A stretch of DNA of 60,538 nt from NCBI GenBank assembly GCA_964572965.1, contig CAZNHL010000015.1:1-60538 (forward strand), given 5' to 3'. This DNA comes from CAZNHL01 sp964572965. Lineage in GTDB: Bacteria > Bacteroidota > Bacteroidia > Cytophagales > UBA9547. A program made the position numbers and the translations under genes. The notes under the pieces are model-generated. The model was not told where the DNA came from and did not search any database. It worked only from the letters and a program-made list of their open reading frames with translations. Within the stretch, counting starts at the first letter, position 1. The number at the start of each line of letters is the position of its first letter. Shown in pieces: positions 8,951-18,005 of this stretch.

Positions 8951-9761
8951 ATTTGTTTTTAGCGGCAGTTTTACCTTCGTCTAACACAAGATCAATTTTA
9001 GGTACCTCAATTTTTTTCAATGAAGCTTCTTTAAATGTATCTCTCCAAAGAATCTCCATATTGGCAAACTGCATATCAGCTACTTTGCCCGGAACCTCAA
9101 ACTGTGCTATAAAAGTATCTGATTCTCCTTTCGCAAGAATAATGGCATCCTGCTTGGTTTTTGCATTTGCATATTCCTGCCCGTTAGGTATTTTAACCCC
9201 TAGTTTGTTAGGGTCTACAAGGCCGTAACCGCTGCCAAGATAAGTCACTTGAAACTTTACTACAGTTACATCAGTTTCTTTTTTGATTTTAATCATGTTT
9301 ACTTTAAAGCTACCTACTGTAAATTCATTTATACTTGCAGGAAGTTTAAAGTTGGGCGCTTCCAGTGATGGCCCATTTGCCGGAATCTGATAAAGACCGT
9401 TGATCTGATAAGTAAATGCATTTACATGGTACTTGGCAGACTCTCCTTTAATATCAATCACTCTGCTGCCTTTGTCAAGAGGTCCTAATGCCATTTTTCT
9501 ATCCTTCGGAGCGTATTCTTGTCCCTCAAGGTTAATGATTGATTCCTTAGGAATAAAAAGCATATAATCTGTAGTAGTGTTAATAAGCTTGATTTTGAAT
9601 TTGTTAAAATCAGCTCTGGAAACAGCATCCTCAATTTTAATGTCTATGCCTTGTACTGTGACGTTCACATCTTTATAGCAATTCAGGTGTTTTGGGTCTT
9701 GTGCTGAAACAGTTTGCATAGCACTGAAAAGACCGATAACAATAAGGGTTTTCTTAAGCAT
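8949..9761 (-). CDS. Secreted protein of unknown function
   Basis: A 270-residue product with a clear signal peptide (residues 1-20, ending SAQ). The mature part is rich in beta-strand-like segments and lysine, with no recognised motif and only one cysteine near the N terminus. Regularly spaced phrases such as YMLFIPKESIINLEGQEY and EYANAKTKQDAII look like strands of an immunoglobulin-like sandwich, which is inference. The gene is flanked by convergent and same-strand genes without obvious connection. Confidence 0.7.
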   Translation of the reverse strand: MLKKTLIVIGLFSAMQTVSAQDPKHLNCYKDVNVTVQGIDIKIEDAVSRADFNKFKIKLINTTTDYMLFIPKESIINLEGQEYAPKDRKMALGPLDKGSRVIDIKGESAKYHVNAFTYQINGLYQIPANGPSLEAPNFKLPASINEFTVGSFKVNMIKIKKETDVTVVKFQVTYLGSGYGLVDPNKLGVKIPNGQEYANAKTKQDAIILAKGESDTFIAQFEVPGKVADMQFANMEILWRDTFKEASLKKIEVPKIDLVLDEGKTAAKNK

Positions 9762-9852
9762 TCCTGGTTAGTTTAGGGTTTAATTTCTGATGGGAAAAAT
9801 ACTTCAAATAAACCGATAGTCAAAAAAACAGAGTCCGGTTTTGACAATATTT

Positions 9853-10395
9853 CTAATAAAAACGGGTATAAACTTTATCTTTTATCAGTTGGGTTATTGC
9901 AGTAAAATCATTTGTCTGACTTAGCACAGGCACTGACATTAGTTTCATCGGGATAGGTTTGCCGTTGGCAACATAAGACGGTTGCTGATAAGGATGGCTG
10001 CACATACTAAAACCCTGACGTTCGTAGAACTGAATTCTGCGCTGGCTGCTGTCATCATGAGGAGGTTCTACTTCCAGTACAAGAAAACGAGACGGCAATT
10101 TCAGCAAAGCGGCCATGGCCTGATTACCATAATGCTTGCCCCTTTGCGAATAATCAATACCAATATGTTCCAGGTAATAAATGTCATTGCTCAAAGTCCA
10201 GTAAACCAGAAACCCTACAAGTGTTTTCTCTGTTAAAATGCCACATAAATGCATTTCTGGAAGGTTTAACATAGAAGTTAACTGTTCAAAATCTCTACGC
10301 TCTTCTTGTGGAAAGTAAGTTTCGTACCATGAACGTATCGGAAGAAGTAAGGGGTCATGGCTGCCGATAATTCTGGTAAAGGAAATTGAGCTCAT
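9853..10395 (-). CDS. GNAT-family N-acetyltransferase
   Basis: The 180-residue product has the GNAT order of motifs: an N-terminal helix-strand part, the strand YLEHIGIDYSQRGKHYG (motif A, acetyl-CoA pyrophosphate binding through QRGKHYG, about residues 92-102), and the FYERQGFSMC motif B near residue 130. Substrate cannot be read from the sequence. It is a single-gene unit, 91 bases from its neighbour. Confidence 0.85.
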   Translation of the reverse strand: MSSISFTRIIGSHDPLLLPIRSWYETYFPQEERRDFEQLTSMLNLPEMHLCGILTEKTLVGFLVYWTLSNDIYYLEHIGIDYSQRGKHYGNQAMAALLKLPSRFLVLEVEPPHDDSSQRRIQFYERQGFSMCSHPYQQPSYVANGKPIPMKLMSVPVLSQTNDFTAITQLIKDKVYTRFY

Positions 10396-10478
10396 AAAGC
10401 AAGTATTAATTCTTTATATTTTTACGTTAGTAATACGGATGGGTAATACAAGGTTAAGCGTTTTACATTAAAATTTTC

Positions 10479-10486
10479 TAAGTTTG
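10479..10486 (+). promoter_or_regulatory. Candidate Bacteroidota -7 box (TAAGTTTG)
   Basis: An exact match to the Bacteroidota primary-sigma -7 consensus TAnnTTTG lies 27 bases before the ATG of the coiled-coil gene. I see no convincing -33 TTG element. Confidence 0.4.
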
Positions 10487-10512
10487 TTTAAATCATCAGA
10501 CATTTTAAATCA

Positions 10513-10989
10513 ATGAGAAAGTTACTTACTATAGGTTTAGTATCATTATTTTCCCACCTGACTTATGCGCAGGCTGTCAGCGAAAATGATAAAATGCATT
10601 TGGAAGCAGTAAAGCTTACAACGGAGTTGGCGGAAATGAAAACGGAACAGCTGGAGCTGAAGAAAAAACGGGACGACGAGAAAAAGGAGCTTGATAAACT
10701 GAATAGCGATCTGAAAGACGCCCGCAGGAAGTCTGAAAGTGCGATGGAGGATCTGAGCAGAAACACAGAGAAGATCGATGAAGGCAAAAAGTATGCTAAA
10801 AAAGCAGAAAAGAGCGCCAAAGAAGCCAAGGAAGCGGCAGACGAAATGCAGAAACTCCACGACAAAATTGAGAAACAAAACAAGCGTGTAGAAAAGGCTC
10901 AGGATAGAATAGACAATCAGGAAAAACAGATCGACAAAAAACAGAAGAAACTCAAAAAACTGAATGATAAGATAGGAAGAGAAGGGTAG
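10513..10989 (+). CDS. Secreted coiled-coil protein
   Basis: The 158-residue product has a signal peptide (about residues 1-19, ending YAQ). Everything after residue 30 is a highly charged Lys/Glu/Asp-rich alpha-helix with heptad spacing, predicted to form one long coiled coil to the C terminus. It has no cysteine in the mature part and no membrane segment. A periplasmic structural or spacer role is possible, but there is no family signature that fixes it. Confidence 0.75.
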   Translation: MRKLLTIGLVSLFSHLTYAQAVSENDKMHLEAVKLTTELAEMKTEQLELKKKRDDEKKELDKLNSDLKDARRKSESAMEDLSRNTEKIDEGKKYAKKAEKSAKEAKEAADEMQKLHDKIEKQNKRVEKAQDRIDNQEKQIDKKQKKLKKLNDKIGREG

Positions 10990-11135
10990 GCCTTAGGTTT
11001 ATTCCTTTCATCAGCTTTGGTTTTTGCCGAATCTATGGTTGTTCTCCAGGCTCCTCTGTGTGCAGCCTTCATCACTTTCATGAGAATCAGTTAACCACTG
11101 TGAAAACTGATTAGCCGAGGCATAAATACCAAATT

Positions 11136-11172
11136 AAAACCCCAATAGCCATAGGGCCATTGGGGTTTTATT
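11136..11172. terminator. Intergenic terminator hairpin
   Basis: The stem AAAACCCCAAT / ATTGGGGTTTT lies between two convergent genes (the coiled-coil gene and the rhodanese-thioredoxin gene). It is flanked by A- and T-rich sequence and can serve both. The rest of the 256-base spacer holds no gene that I can see. Confidence 0.8.
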
Positions 11173-11246
11173 ATAAATACGATTCCGTTTAACAGAATCT
11201 GTAAGGTTTGTCAAAAAGCCTGGTTCTGACAAATGGATAGTTATTC

Positions 11247-11984
11247 TTACAAATGAGTTTCTTTCAGAATTGTTTTTTCATCAATATAACCGAGATGCTT
11301 CCATACCAATTTTCCATTTTTATAAAGTTCTAGTAATGGTATCTCGTCAATACCTCTTTCAGAAGCAAATGCAGCATTTTCATCAATATCAATTTTAACT
11401 AAAGTGAGCTTCTCTTTTCTTGCATTTGCTATTTTTTCAAGAATAGGGGCCATCTTTTTACATGGCGCACACCATACTGCCTGATAATCTACCAGTACAT
11501 AGTTTTCAGAGCTGATCAGTTTCTCAAATGCTTCTTTAGTAAGGCTTTTGTCTTTACCCGCTACAGGATTTGTTTCAATACTTTTTCCTGCACTTTTCCA
11601 TTTCAGGATACCTCCTTCAAGGTTATGTACTTCCGTAAAGCCCATTGATTTCATTTTGTTTACAGCAGCAGCACTTCGCCCGCCCGACAAACAATACACA
11701 TAAGTAGTTTTAGTCTTATCCTGTTTACTTATCTGTGATTCGAAATCGTTTGAATTGTAATTGATATTCAGTGAATTGTATAAGTGTCCTTCGCTGAATT
11801 CTTCAGGTGTTCTTACGTCTATTAATTGATAGTTATGGCCTTCATTAATTTGTTTCTCAAACTCCTCAACAGTCAGATTAGCAAATTTGTTATTATCAGA
11901 AGCCGCTTTATTTTGACAGGAACCATAAAAAAGGCCTACAGACAAAATTGAAATTAAGAGTAGATGTTTCATCGCTTTATTCAT
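11247..11984 (-). CDS. Rhodanese-thioredoxin fusion lipoprotein
   Basis: I chose the start at MNKAMKHL because the frame upstream has no signal-like sequence; MKHL at 11972 is the alternative. A lipoprotein signal ends in the lipobox FYGSC. Next comes a rhodanese domain with the catalytic Cys in VYCLSGGRS, then a thioredoxin domain with the active site WCAPC. Family knowledge suggests sulfur-transfer linked to disulfide reduction in the periplasm or at the outer membrane. The gene faces the cytosolic thioredoxin gene across 122 bases, so both may respond to the same redox signal, which is inference. Confidence 0.9.
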   Translation of the reverse strand: MNKAMKHLLLISILSVGLFYGSCQNKAASDNNKFANLTVEEFEKQINEGHNYQLIDVRTPEEFSEGHLYNSLNINYNSNDFESQISKQDKTKTTYVYCLSGGRSAAAVNKMKSMGFTEVHNLEGGILKWKSAGKSIETNPVAGKDKSLTKEAFEKLISSENYVLVDYQAVWCAPCKKMAPILEKIANARKEKLTLVKIDIDENAAFASERGIDEIPLLELYKNGKLVWKHLGYIDEKTILKETHL

Positions 11985-12118
11985 TTTTTCAAAGATAACA
12001 TATAACGACTTTTGATTGCCTTTTTGTATCGGTTTTGTCAATCTATGGATAGAGAAAATCGATTTTTCAAATTGTCAGTGGCGTACGTCATTTGTGTCCT
12101 ACTTAAATGCCCAAAACT

Positions 12119-12439
12119 ATGATAAAAGCAATTGAAATAACTGATGCCAATTTTAATGAACTGATCAAAACAGATAAACCGGTTTTGCTCGATTTCTGGG
12201 CAACATGGTGCGGCCCTTGTAAATTTATTGGTCCTATTGTAGATGAACTTGCAACAGAGTATGCCGGTCAGGCCATAGTAGGTAAAGTTGATGTGGACGT
12301 GAACCCTCAGATAACTATGAAGTTCGGCGTCAGAAATGCTCCGACATTGCTGGTTTTAGTGAACGGAGTAGTGGTTGATAAGCAGATTGGAGCGGTTCCT
12401 AAAGCGGTTTTAGTACAAAAACTGATGCCTTATTTATAA
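12119..12439 (+). CDS. trxA: Thioredoxin
   Basis: A 106-residue cytosolic thioredoxin when started at MIKAIE; an ATG four codons upstream (12107) is also in frame. The active site WCGPC is at about residues 30-34 and the cis-proline segment reads RNAPTLLV. Full length, with no signal peptide. It lies divergent to the rhodanese-thioredoxin lipoprotein gene. Likely general disulfide reductase and electron donor for enzymes such as the GPx and MsrA encoded nearby. Confidence 0.95.
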   Translation: MIKAIEITDANFNELIKTDKPVLLDFWATWCGPCKFIGPIVDELATEYAGQAIVGKVDVDVNPQITMKFGVRNAPTLLVLVNGVVVDKQIGAVPKAVLVQKLMPYL

Positions 12440-12523
12440 TGAAACCCAAGTTGTTGATGAGCTTGTTGTAGCAGAATAGTCGAAATCCATTTCTTTTATG
12501 GCTATTTAACGGAAGGATTTCGC

Positions 12524-12531
12524 TATTTTTG
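12524..12531 (+). promoter_or_regulatory. Candidate Bacteroidota -7 box (TATTTTTG)
   Basis: An exact TAnnTTTG match 20 bases before the ATG of the helicase-like gene. No clear -33 box is visible. Confidence 0.4.
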
Positions 12532-12550
12532 CAAATTCATCGATTGATTC

Positions 12551-13864
12551 ATGTCACTAGAAATATTAAAATTAAGTAAACAACTACATGCTGCTGTAAC
12601 CAAAGTCGGGATTACAGAACCACGCGAAGCACAATTGAAAACAATGGCTCGTATCAGTGGTGGTCAGGATGTTGTATGTATCGGGCCTGAAGGTTGCGGC
12701 AAAACAACAACAATGGTTTTGTCTGTGCTGAAACAATTGGGTTTTGCCCATGAGCCTGCACCTCGAGCACTGATTCTTGTTCCTGACAGGGATGCTGTGG
12801 CTACTGTAATGGAAGAGTTCAGAAGGTTCGGGAAAAATTCAGCTCTGGTTACAATGGGTTTATATTCCGGAGGAGGTTTTGAAGGGCAGCGAGAAGAGCT
12901 GATGGATGGTGTTGATATTGTTGTTGGTGTTCCTGACAGGGTATTATTGATGTATCAGAAATCGGGCTTGAATATCAACAGGCTTCGTTTCTTTATTTTG
13001 GATGATGCAGATCTTATCATTAAAAACGGATATCAGGCAGCAATTTATAATTTGGTAGAAAGCCTTCCTAAATGTCAGCACCTGGTATTTACAGAAGTTG
13101 TACACGATAAACTTGATAAAGTAACAGATACTTTCCTTAATAATCCATATGAAGTGGAAATCAATGAGGAAATAGAAGTCAAAATACCAACAATCAGTCA
13201 GGTTTTATACAAAGCACCCAACTACAAGACAAAACTTAATTTGATTAATTTGTTATTGTCTGACTACGAGGTTTTTGATAAGGTAATTGTGTTTACGAAT
13301 AATCGTAATACAGCTGAAAATGTATATAAGAGCCTTGACAAACGTATGGAAGGCCAGGTTGCCTTGTTAAAACCTGCTCCATTCGATAAAATCAATTTTG
13401 AAACAGTAAGAGAATTCCTGGATTCTTCTGAAGCGCGTATTCTGATTGCAACAAATGACCAGCATGTAACAGTCGAAACTTTGAGTGTGCCGTTTGTTCT
13501 TCATTATGATATTCCGACAGACAGAAATGTTTTTGTAAGACGAATCAGGATGTCTCCTGACGACAATGAAGATCAGGAGCGTCTTTCCATTGCTTTTTCA
13601 ACAGATGTTGAGTTAAGTCTTGTAAGAAAGATTGAACAGGAAATAGGGGCCAAAATGGTTGCTGTAGAATTGCCCTTAGGCATGGTGGTTGAAGGTGACG
13701 CTCAATTTAAGGATGAAGAAGAGATTGAAACTGAGAAAAAGAGCGCCGACCCTAATAAAGGAGCATTCCATGAAAAAAAAGCTTCAAATGCGAAGACTTA
13801 TAACATGGGAGTGAAAGAAAAAATGAAAATGTTTGGTAACAAACGGAAAAAAGGAAAAAGATAG
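12551..13864 (+). CDS. Divergent DEAD-box-like ATPase
   Basis: The 437-residue product has the two RecA-like halves of superfamily 2 helicases. A Q-motif-like segment GITEPREAQ (20-28), Walker A GPEGCGKTT (45-53), VPDR (78-81, 127-130) and motif II DDAD (151-154) are present. Motif III (SAT) is replaced by FTE, and motif VI (HRxGRxxR) by VRRIRMSPDD, so ATP-driven unwinding may be weak or lost. The C terminus (from about 385) is a Lys/Glu-rich tail ending KKGKR that could bind RNA. Likely role is RNA binding or ribosome-related, by analogy only. Confidence 0.8.
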   Translation: MSLEILKLSKQLHAAVTKVGITEPREAQLKTMARISGGQDVVCIGPEGCGKTTTMVLSVLKQLGFAHEPAPRALILVPDRDAVATVMEEFRRFGKNSALVTMGLYSGGGFEGQREELMDGVDIVVGVPDRVLLMYQKSGLNINRLRFFILDDADLIIKNGYQAAIYNLVESLPKCQHLVFTEVVHDKLDKVTDTFLNNPYEVEINEEIEVKIPTISQVLYKAPNYKTKLNLINLLLSDYEVFDKVIVFTNNRNTAENVYKSLDKRMEGQVALLKPAPFDKINFETVREFLDSSEARILIATNDQHVTVETLSVPFVLHYDIPTDRNVFVRRIRMSPDDNEDQERLSIAFSTDVELSLVRKIEQEIGAKMVAVELPLGMVVEGDAQFKDEEEIETEKKSADPNKGAFHEKKASNAKTYNMGVKEKMKMFGNKRKKGKR

Positions 13865-13867
13865 TCA

Positions 13868-13911
13868 TAAAAAAAGAACGGCACCTGATAAATCGGGTGC
13901 CGTTCTTTTTA
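13868..13911. terminator. Strong terminator after the helicase-like gene
   Basis: The stem AAAGAACGGCACC / GGTGCCGTTCTTT with a loop of about 9 bases begins a few bases past the stop codon and has A- and T-runs on its two sides. Confidence 0.9.
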
Positions 13912-13975
13912 GAATATAATAAAAAGGTTATTTTTAATATATTAAAAGAACAGCTAATCTATTATTTGTAGTATT

Positions 13976-14893
13976 ATGGGTAAAATGAGGTTTTTTTTAA
14001 CATTGATAATGTTTTTAGCTTGTATGCAGTCTGCGTTCTCGCAGGATAAGCTATACAAGAAAAGTGGTGAGGTTCAGTCTGTCAAGGTAAAAGAAATCGG
14101 AGTCAAAACGATTTCATATAAGCGTTTTGATAATCAGGAAGGGCCCGATTATGTTATTAACAGGACTGAAGTTGAGCGCATTGTTTTTCAGAATGGTGTT
14201 GAAGAGTGGATATCTGAAAAACCTCGTGAAGAAAAGCCTGCAGAACCTAAAGTTCAGCCTCAGCAACCGCAGCAGACTCCGGTAGAACCTCAGGTTCAAC
14301 AACAGCAGCCGATACAACCACAACAAAATGTACAGCCTGCGCAACCTGTCCGGAAGGGTTTTGGAAGTAATATATTAGCACTTGCTCCAATACAAATGAC
14401 GAATGCCAGTGTAATGGGCTTTGGGTTGCATTACGAAAGAATGTTAGACCCTAAAGGGATTATTACTGCTTATTTACCAATGGCTTTTTCTGTTGTTTCT
14501 AAAAGAGCTTATGTCAGTAATAGTAACGGTTATGGTTCTTATGAAACAGAATACGGTTCCTTTTTCTGGTTTTATCCTGGTCTGAAGGTTTATCCGGGTG
14601 GTAATAAACATATTGTTAATTATGGTGTAGGTCCATCTTTGGCAATGGGCTGGGGGACAGTGCCGGTAACTTATTCTGATTTTAATGGCAGAACAAAGTT
14701 CAGATCAGAAGACCGCTCATATTTCGGGATGATGATTAATAACTCCCTGACAATTCAGCCTACCTCTTCGCTTGTAGTTGGCGGTGAACTGGGGCTTGGT
14801 ATTCCTTATAATATATATAGAAATGACGGAGATTCTGATTACAGAAACGTTCCTCTGGTACAGTTTAAGTTCTTCTTAGGAGTACGTTTCTAA
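13976..14893 (+). CDS. Outer-membrane beta-barrel-like protein with a Pro/Gln linker
   Basis: The 305-residue product has a signal peptide (about residues 1-22), a small N-terminal domain of about 60 residues (KKSGEVQSVKVKEIG onward), then a Pro/Gln/Val-rich linker at about 85-122. The remaining 180 residues show alternating aromatic strands and glycine turns and end in phenylalanine (FFLGVRF), as outer-membrane barrels do. The linker suggests a periplasmic domain tethered to a small barrel. Function is unknown. An isolated gene between two terminators. Confidence 0.7.
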   Translation: MGKMRFFLTLIMFLACMQSAFSQDKLYKKSGEVQSVKVKEIGVKTISYKRFDNQEGPDYVINRTEVERIVFQNGVEEWISEKPREEKPAEPKVQPQQPQQTPVEPQVQQQQPIQPQQNVQPAQPVRKGFGSNILALAPIQMTNASVMGFGLHYERMLDPKGIITAYLPMAFSVVSKRAYVSNSNGYGSYETEYGSFFWFYPGLKVYPGGNKHIVNYGVGPSLAMGWGTVPVTYSDFNGRTKFRSEDRSYFGMMINNSLTIQPTSSLVVGGELGLGIPYNIYRNDGDSDYRNVPLVQFKFFLGVRF

Positions 14894-14912
14894 TTACCAA
14901 TTTCCTGTTAAT

Positions 14913-14948
14913 AAAAAAGGCTTCGCAAATTTTTGCGAAGCCTTTTTT
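14913..14948. terminator. Bidirectional terminator
   Basis: The stem AAAAAAGGCTTCGCAAA / TTTGCGAAGCCTTTTTT has a 2-base spacer. It separates the convergent barrel gene and addB-like gene. Confidence 0.92.
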
Positions 14949-14980
14949 ATTAAGTATTCGGAATTTACAAACGCTGTATT

Positions 14981-17911
14981 TTAATCCCTGTGGCACATTT
15001 GTATATATGGACAATACTGACAATGTTCTGTAATCGGAGTCTGATCAAAAGGAATATCCGGATCAAACATCTCATTCAGCATTGACTGTAATCCCATTTC
15101 GAAATTTTCGAGAAAGGGGCTGCAATCTTCTATCGGTATTTTTTGTGCACTCAGTTTATCGGGGTTGGTTTTTTGAGGAACCATGTCCTGATATGCAATT
15201 TTCCAGTCGTAATCTGCACCGAAAAGTTCTTTAAGTACAACAAGTCCGGGTTGCAAAGCCTGGCCTTCAATATACAATGGAGATCCCTTATATATCCAGC
15301 CATAGAAAAGCGTTTGAAGTAAATAACCGGCCTTGGTTTTGTTGCGGTCAATTTCTCTGTTGAAAAGATCTTCAATCCTGCCTTTGAACACTCTTTCAGC
15401 ACCTCCCGTCTTATAATCCAATAAGCGGACTGTTGTTTCTTTCTGGTCAATTCTGTCAATACGCCCGCTCAGCCGTACTTCTTTGCCGTGTACTGATATA
15501 GTTTTGGCCCAGTTTACACCTCCGGCTTCCAGTTCTTTGATGGTAAAAGGAGCCCACAACCTGTCCTGGCCGATCATTTTAGTTGCGTATTTTTCAGTTA
15601 CTTCCCTGATAATAATATTACGCCCTTCCAGTTCAAGAGGCTTATCTTCTCTGAGGCGTAACTCTGTCCTGAATGCTTTTTCAATAGCGCCAGAAATTTC
15701 ATTTTCAAGTTTGTCAAATTGTGCGCCTGTTAACTCTTCATTGAGGTAAGGAGCATAAAGGTATTCCATAGTATGGTGGAATATATTCCCAAAGGCAGCG
15801 CCATCAAGTTCCTCTTCTATTTCTTCGGCCTCTTTTATTTCAGCAAGATATTTCAGGTAAAAGCGTAGCCGGCAGCTCAGATAATCATTGATTGCTGTAG
15901 GAGAAAGTGATGCTTTATATTCTTCGGTTGAAGTGGTAAGGTACTTGTCAAGCAGGGCTATTTCCTTTGCAGTTTTTGTCACGGTAATAGCCACAGGTAC
16001 CTGCGGACGAATCTCTACAGGTTGAGTCTTTTCTTTGAAGTGTTTGAAAAGTCCTTCATATTTCAATTGAAGTATATAGCGGCTTCGTTCACCCAGTGAA
16101 CCGTCTTCTGCCTGTACATTATAAAGCAAAAAGACATTTTTCGCTCTTTGTATTAATCGGTAAAAATAATAGGCATTAATAGCTGTATTGTGCTCAATTA
16201 CTGGCAGATTGAATGCCTTGCGCAGGTGATAAGGGATGAAAGAGCCCTTGCCGCCGGTTCCAGGCATAATCTTCTCATTCATACTCAGGATAAAGACATT
16301 CTCAAAGTCCAGCAAACGGGTTTCAAGTAAACCCATTACCTGTAAGCCTTTTAATGGTTCGCCGGTAAAAGGAATCCTTGTGTTTTCAAGCCATTGGCGC
16401 ATCAGGCGGAGCAAAGTCCTGTATTCGAGCTGTATGCCCCGTGTTTGTACAATTTCTCTTAAACGGTTGATGTGCAGGTAAAATTCATAGATGTATTCCT
16501 GCTCAATAACTGTTTTATGCGTTCCTTCCGCTTCATTTTCTGTTTCAGCAAACTGATGATATATTGCTCTTAGCAGGCTTGTAAGGTAATCAAAGAAGTT
16601 TTGGGTGGTAGCCAGCGACTGAAACAAGCCGGAAAGTAGTTCATCTTTTCCGGTCAACTCATCAGGAGAGATGTATATCAGGTTTTGCTCAATAATACTT
16701 TTTTCAATACTCTGTACTGTAGATTCCCGCCTTTTGGTCAGGTAGGGGTGATGAAGCAGGGCAATTACATCTCTATGGTAGAAAAGGACAGAACCGTTTG
16801 CTGCAGGCCTGATATGCAGCTGTAAGCTGATCAGGTGTTCCAATAAACTGTACAATGGTGTGTTTCTCATTGGATAACCCATTGTAACGTTTACTTCATT
16901 GGAGGAATAAGGCAGAGAGTGAAGCACGGGAAAGAGCAGTTGCTCATCGGGTAGAATAACTGCGGTATGATTTTCTGAGAAATGGTGTTGGTGCTCTTGT
17001 AGCAGATTCCCAACCTGTTTAGCCTGACTTACAGCCTGTGGCACGCAAATAATCTCAAAACGTTTATCTTCTTTGTTACTGAAGCCGTCAAATAATAGGA
17101 AATCTTCATCCATCGGAAAGTTTTTTAGGTTTTCCCGCATGAATTTCCCGGCTTCAGCTTCATTATCGATATAATATCGGTCGGCATCCCAGTAAAATTC
17201 AGCCACACCTTCAGCCTGCATGATTTTAAATAGTTCTACTTCGCAGGCATTAAGTGCATTAAAACCGGATACAATCAGCTTTTGCGGAGGTAGTTTTACT
17301 TTGCCGCTTTTAAGGTTTTCTACAACATCACGATAAATTAACCCTTCATAGCCATAGCCTCTTTCCCGTAAAAGCTCTCTGAAATCGGTATAGATATGTT
17401 CCAGTGCTTCCCACAATTGAATGAAGTCACGTTGTTCCCGGGAAGTACCGGCTGGCTTAATACTGGCCCAAAACTCCTCTAAGAATTCAATCTGCTCGTC
17501 AGTAAGTGGAGAAAATTGTTCTTTAATGATTTTCTCTGCTGAAAGGTTACGGAATATATGGCTGGCATTGGCCATGTATTTATCTACCTCATCAAAATCG
17601 TGCAGCAGCATTTCTCCCCAGAAATAGAAGCGATCGAAGTCTTCCTGCGTCTGAGTGTGTTTTTTGAATATTTCAAAAAGATCAAAAATCAAAGTGAGCT
17701 TGTCTGCCACCTGCATATGAGATAATGTAAGCACATAATCTTTGATGGTAGTTACCGATGGTGCCCAGAGTGGTTTGTCAATCAATTCGCCTAAATGCTT
17801 CATGAAAAACAAGCCGGCACGGTTATTTGGGAAAAACAGGGTCTGATGCTGTATTTCTGTGCCGTATTTTTTATATAAATGTGTAGCGAGTTCGCTTAGA
17901 AAAGTCTGCAT
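14981..17911 (-). CDS. addB: AddB-like PD-(D/E)XK nuclease/inactive helicase subunit
   Basis: The 976-residue product matches the AddB/RexB-like subunit of the double-strand-break end-processing nuclease. The C-terminal nuclease domain shows GRIDRID (about residue 818), LLDYKTGG (about 832) and the LQTLFYGW motif. A Cys near residue 680 (DYLSCRLRFYL) together with Cys964, Cys967 and Cys973 (CQYCPYIQMC) form the iron-sulfur staple known from AddB. The N-terminal part is helicase-like without a Walker A motif, as expected for AddB. It lies 94 bases downstream of the addA-like gene on the same strand. Confidence 0.88.
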   Translation of the reverse strand: MQTFLSELATHLYKKYGTEIQHQTLFFPNNRAGLFFMKHLGELIDKPLWAPSVTTIKDYVLTLSHMQVADKLTLIFDLFEIFKKHTQTQEDFDRFYFWGEMLLHDFDEVDKYMANASHIFRNLSAEKIIKEQFSPLTDEQIEFLEEFWASIKPAGTSREQRDFIQLWEALEHIYTDFRELLRERGYGYEGLIYRDVVENLKSGKVKLPPQKLIVSGFNALNACEVELFKIMQAEGVAEFYWDADRYYIDNEAEAGKFMRENLKNFPMDEDFLLFDGFSNKEDKRFEIICVPQAVSQAKQVGNLLQEHQHHFSENHTAVILPDEQLLFPVLHSLPYSSNEVNVTMGYPMRNTPLYSLLEHLISLQLHIRPAANGSVLFYHRDVIALLHHPYLTKRRESTVQSIEKSIIEQNLIYISPDELTGKDELLSGLFQSLATTQNFFDYLTSLLRAIYHQFAETENEAEGTHKTVIEQEYIYEFYLHINRLREIVQTRGIQLEYRTLLRLMRQWLENTRIPFTGEPLKGLQVMGLLETRLLDFENVFILSMNEKIMPGTGGKGSFIPYHLRKAFNLPVIEHNTAINAYYFYRLIQRAKNVFLLYNVQAEDGSLGERSRYILQLKYEGLFKHFKEKTQPVEIRPQVPVAITVTKTAKEIALLDKYLTTSTEEYKASLSPTAINDYLSCRLRFYLKYLAEIKEAEEIEEELDGAAFGNIFHHTMEYLYAPYLNEELTGAQFDKLENEISGAIEKAFRTELRLREDKPLELEGRNIIIREVTEKYATKMIGQDRLWAPFTIKELEAGGVNWAKTISVHGKEVRLSGRIDRIDQKETTVRLLDYKTGGAERVFKGRIEDLFNREIDRNKTKAGYLLQTLFYGWIYKGSPLYIEGQALQPGLVVLKELFGADYDWKIAYQDMVPQKTNPDKLSAQKIPIEDCSPFLENFEMGLQSMLNEMFDPDIPFDQTPITEHCQYCPYIQMCHRD

Positions 17912-18005
17912 GTTTCTTTATTATGTGTTTTGAGTTAAGTGTTACTCGTTTTAGAATTTGCAGGGCCTTCCCCTAACAACTAAAACCTGACACCCAACAC
18001 CTAAA

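Noticed and set aside
10546..10883. Two Phe/Ser-rich minus-strand open frames opposite the coiled-coil gene
   Set aside because: These are mirror images of the Lys/Glu-rich helix codons and not independent genes.
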